A stretch of 57,742 nt of DNA from Propionivibrio sp. (GTDB taxonomy: Bacteria; Pseudomonadota; Gammaproteobacteria; Burkholderiales; Rhodocyclaceae): positions 1 through 57,742 of the forward strand of contig NZ_JAPUVO010000075.1 of assembly GCF_029255185.1 (NCBI RefSeq). Direction: 5' to 3'. Position 1 is the stretch's first letter; each line of letters starts with the position of its first letter. Positions 57,466 to 57,742 of this stretch are shown piece by piece. The position numbers and the translations under genes are program-made. The notes below the pieces were generated by a model. It was not told the origin of the DNA. It saw only the letters and a program-made list of their open reading frames with translations, and ran no database searches.

Positions 57466-57558
57466 ATAACTGAGTTTTTCAGGTTGATCGCTCTTTGAGG
57501 TCACATCAAAACCACCCTAAACACCTGCCGCACAACCCTTCACCGCCATGAAACAGCT

Positions 57559-57742
57559 ATGATTTCGTCATCCATGCACACCTCCCGCCCCACCTTCTTC
57601 CAGCGCACCATCCTCTGGCTCACCCTAAGCGCACTGATCGCCCAGCCGGTCGCCGTCTCGGCGCAGGTCATCGCCGCCACGGGGAGCGCCTACGCCCCGC
57701 AGCTTGGCGCCGCAGCCAACGGCGTCCCCGTCGTCCAGATCA
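57559..57742 (+). CDS. N-terminus of a TpsA exoprotein (filamentous haemagglutinin type), partial
   Basis: The 61 codons visible start at ATG 57559 (or 57574). They encode a signal peptide (LWLTLSALIAQPVAVSAQ) followed by the start of the TPS domain, GAAANGVPVVQI, as in FhaB-type adhesins where the ANG(V)P-V-NI block begins secretion-signal strand pairing. The gene runs off the window edge. It is the partner of the TpsB gene upstream. Confidence 0.8.
   Translation, partial: MISSSMHTSRPTFFQRTILWLTLSALIAQPVAVSAQVIAATGSAYAPQLGAAANGVPVVQI

Overview
The window reads as a chromosomal segment of a betaproteobacterium, most likely of the Rhodocyclales (Dechloromonas, Azonexus, Propionivibrio or Accumulibacter type). 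This rests on the miaB-phoH-ybeY-corC order, the short H-NS type of beta- and gammaproteobacteria, the small secreted and lipoprotein genes, and a generally high GC content. The genus is an inference; no rRNA gene is present.

Region 1 (1-9748) is a compact phage-derived element lying against the 3' end of a tRNA-Met(CAT) gene. It has a broken tyrosine integrase, a replication module (DUF1376 protein, SF2 helicase, zinc-ribbon/Toprim primase), a small HTH gene, a Bbp16-type capsid cement protein, a protein with a repeated short motif, a DUF5681 protein, several small unknown genes and a structured RNA resembling phage C4 antisense RNA. No portal, major capsid, large terminase or tail gene is present. 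It is either a phage satellite or a prophage reduced by deletion.

Region 2 (9838-23272) is mostly housekeeping: miaB-phoH-ybeY-corC, three small envelope genes on the minus strand, a WecA-like glycosyl-1-phosphate transferase, ppiD, gcvH-gcvP and two small membrane-protein genes. Two repeat-like elements lie between genes here (13928-13998 and 18920-19029).

Region 3 (23423-32012) is accessory. A three-gene cassette encodes a Type III-like restriction subunit, a DinD protein and a beta-type adenine methyltransferase, in tightly coupled order. A lower-GC pair follows: phenylacetate-CoA ligase and an ACT-domain protein.

Region 4 (32068-46164) returns to core genes: H-NS-like protein, glutathione peroxidase, a divergent LysR/ferredoxin-NADP reductase pair, a GcvR-like double-ACT regulator, EttA, SlyX, the YlqF GTPase, YaeQ, a TolC-MacA-MacB export operon and a gamma-class carbonic anhydrase.

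Region 5 (46579-57742) is a patchwork of stress genes (FMN reductase, OsmC, Crp-type regulator, CsbD), decayed genes (HAD, Nramp, VapC remnants), two adjacent toxin-antitoxin loci (ParE/RHH and AbiEii-like/HTH), a DOMON-like gene, a NamZ-like muramidase and a two-partner secretion locus (TpsB, then the start of a TpsA exoprotein).
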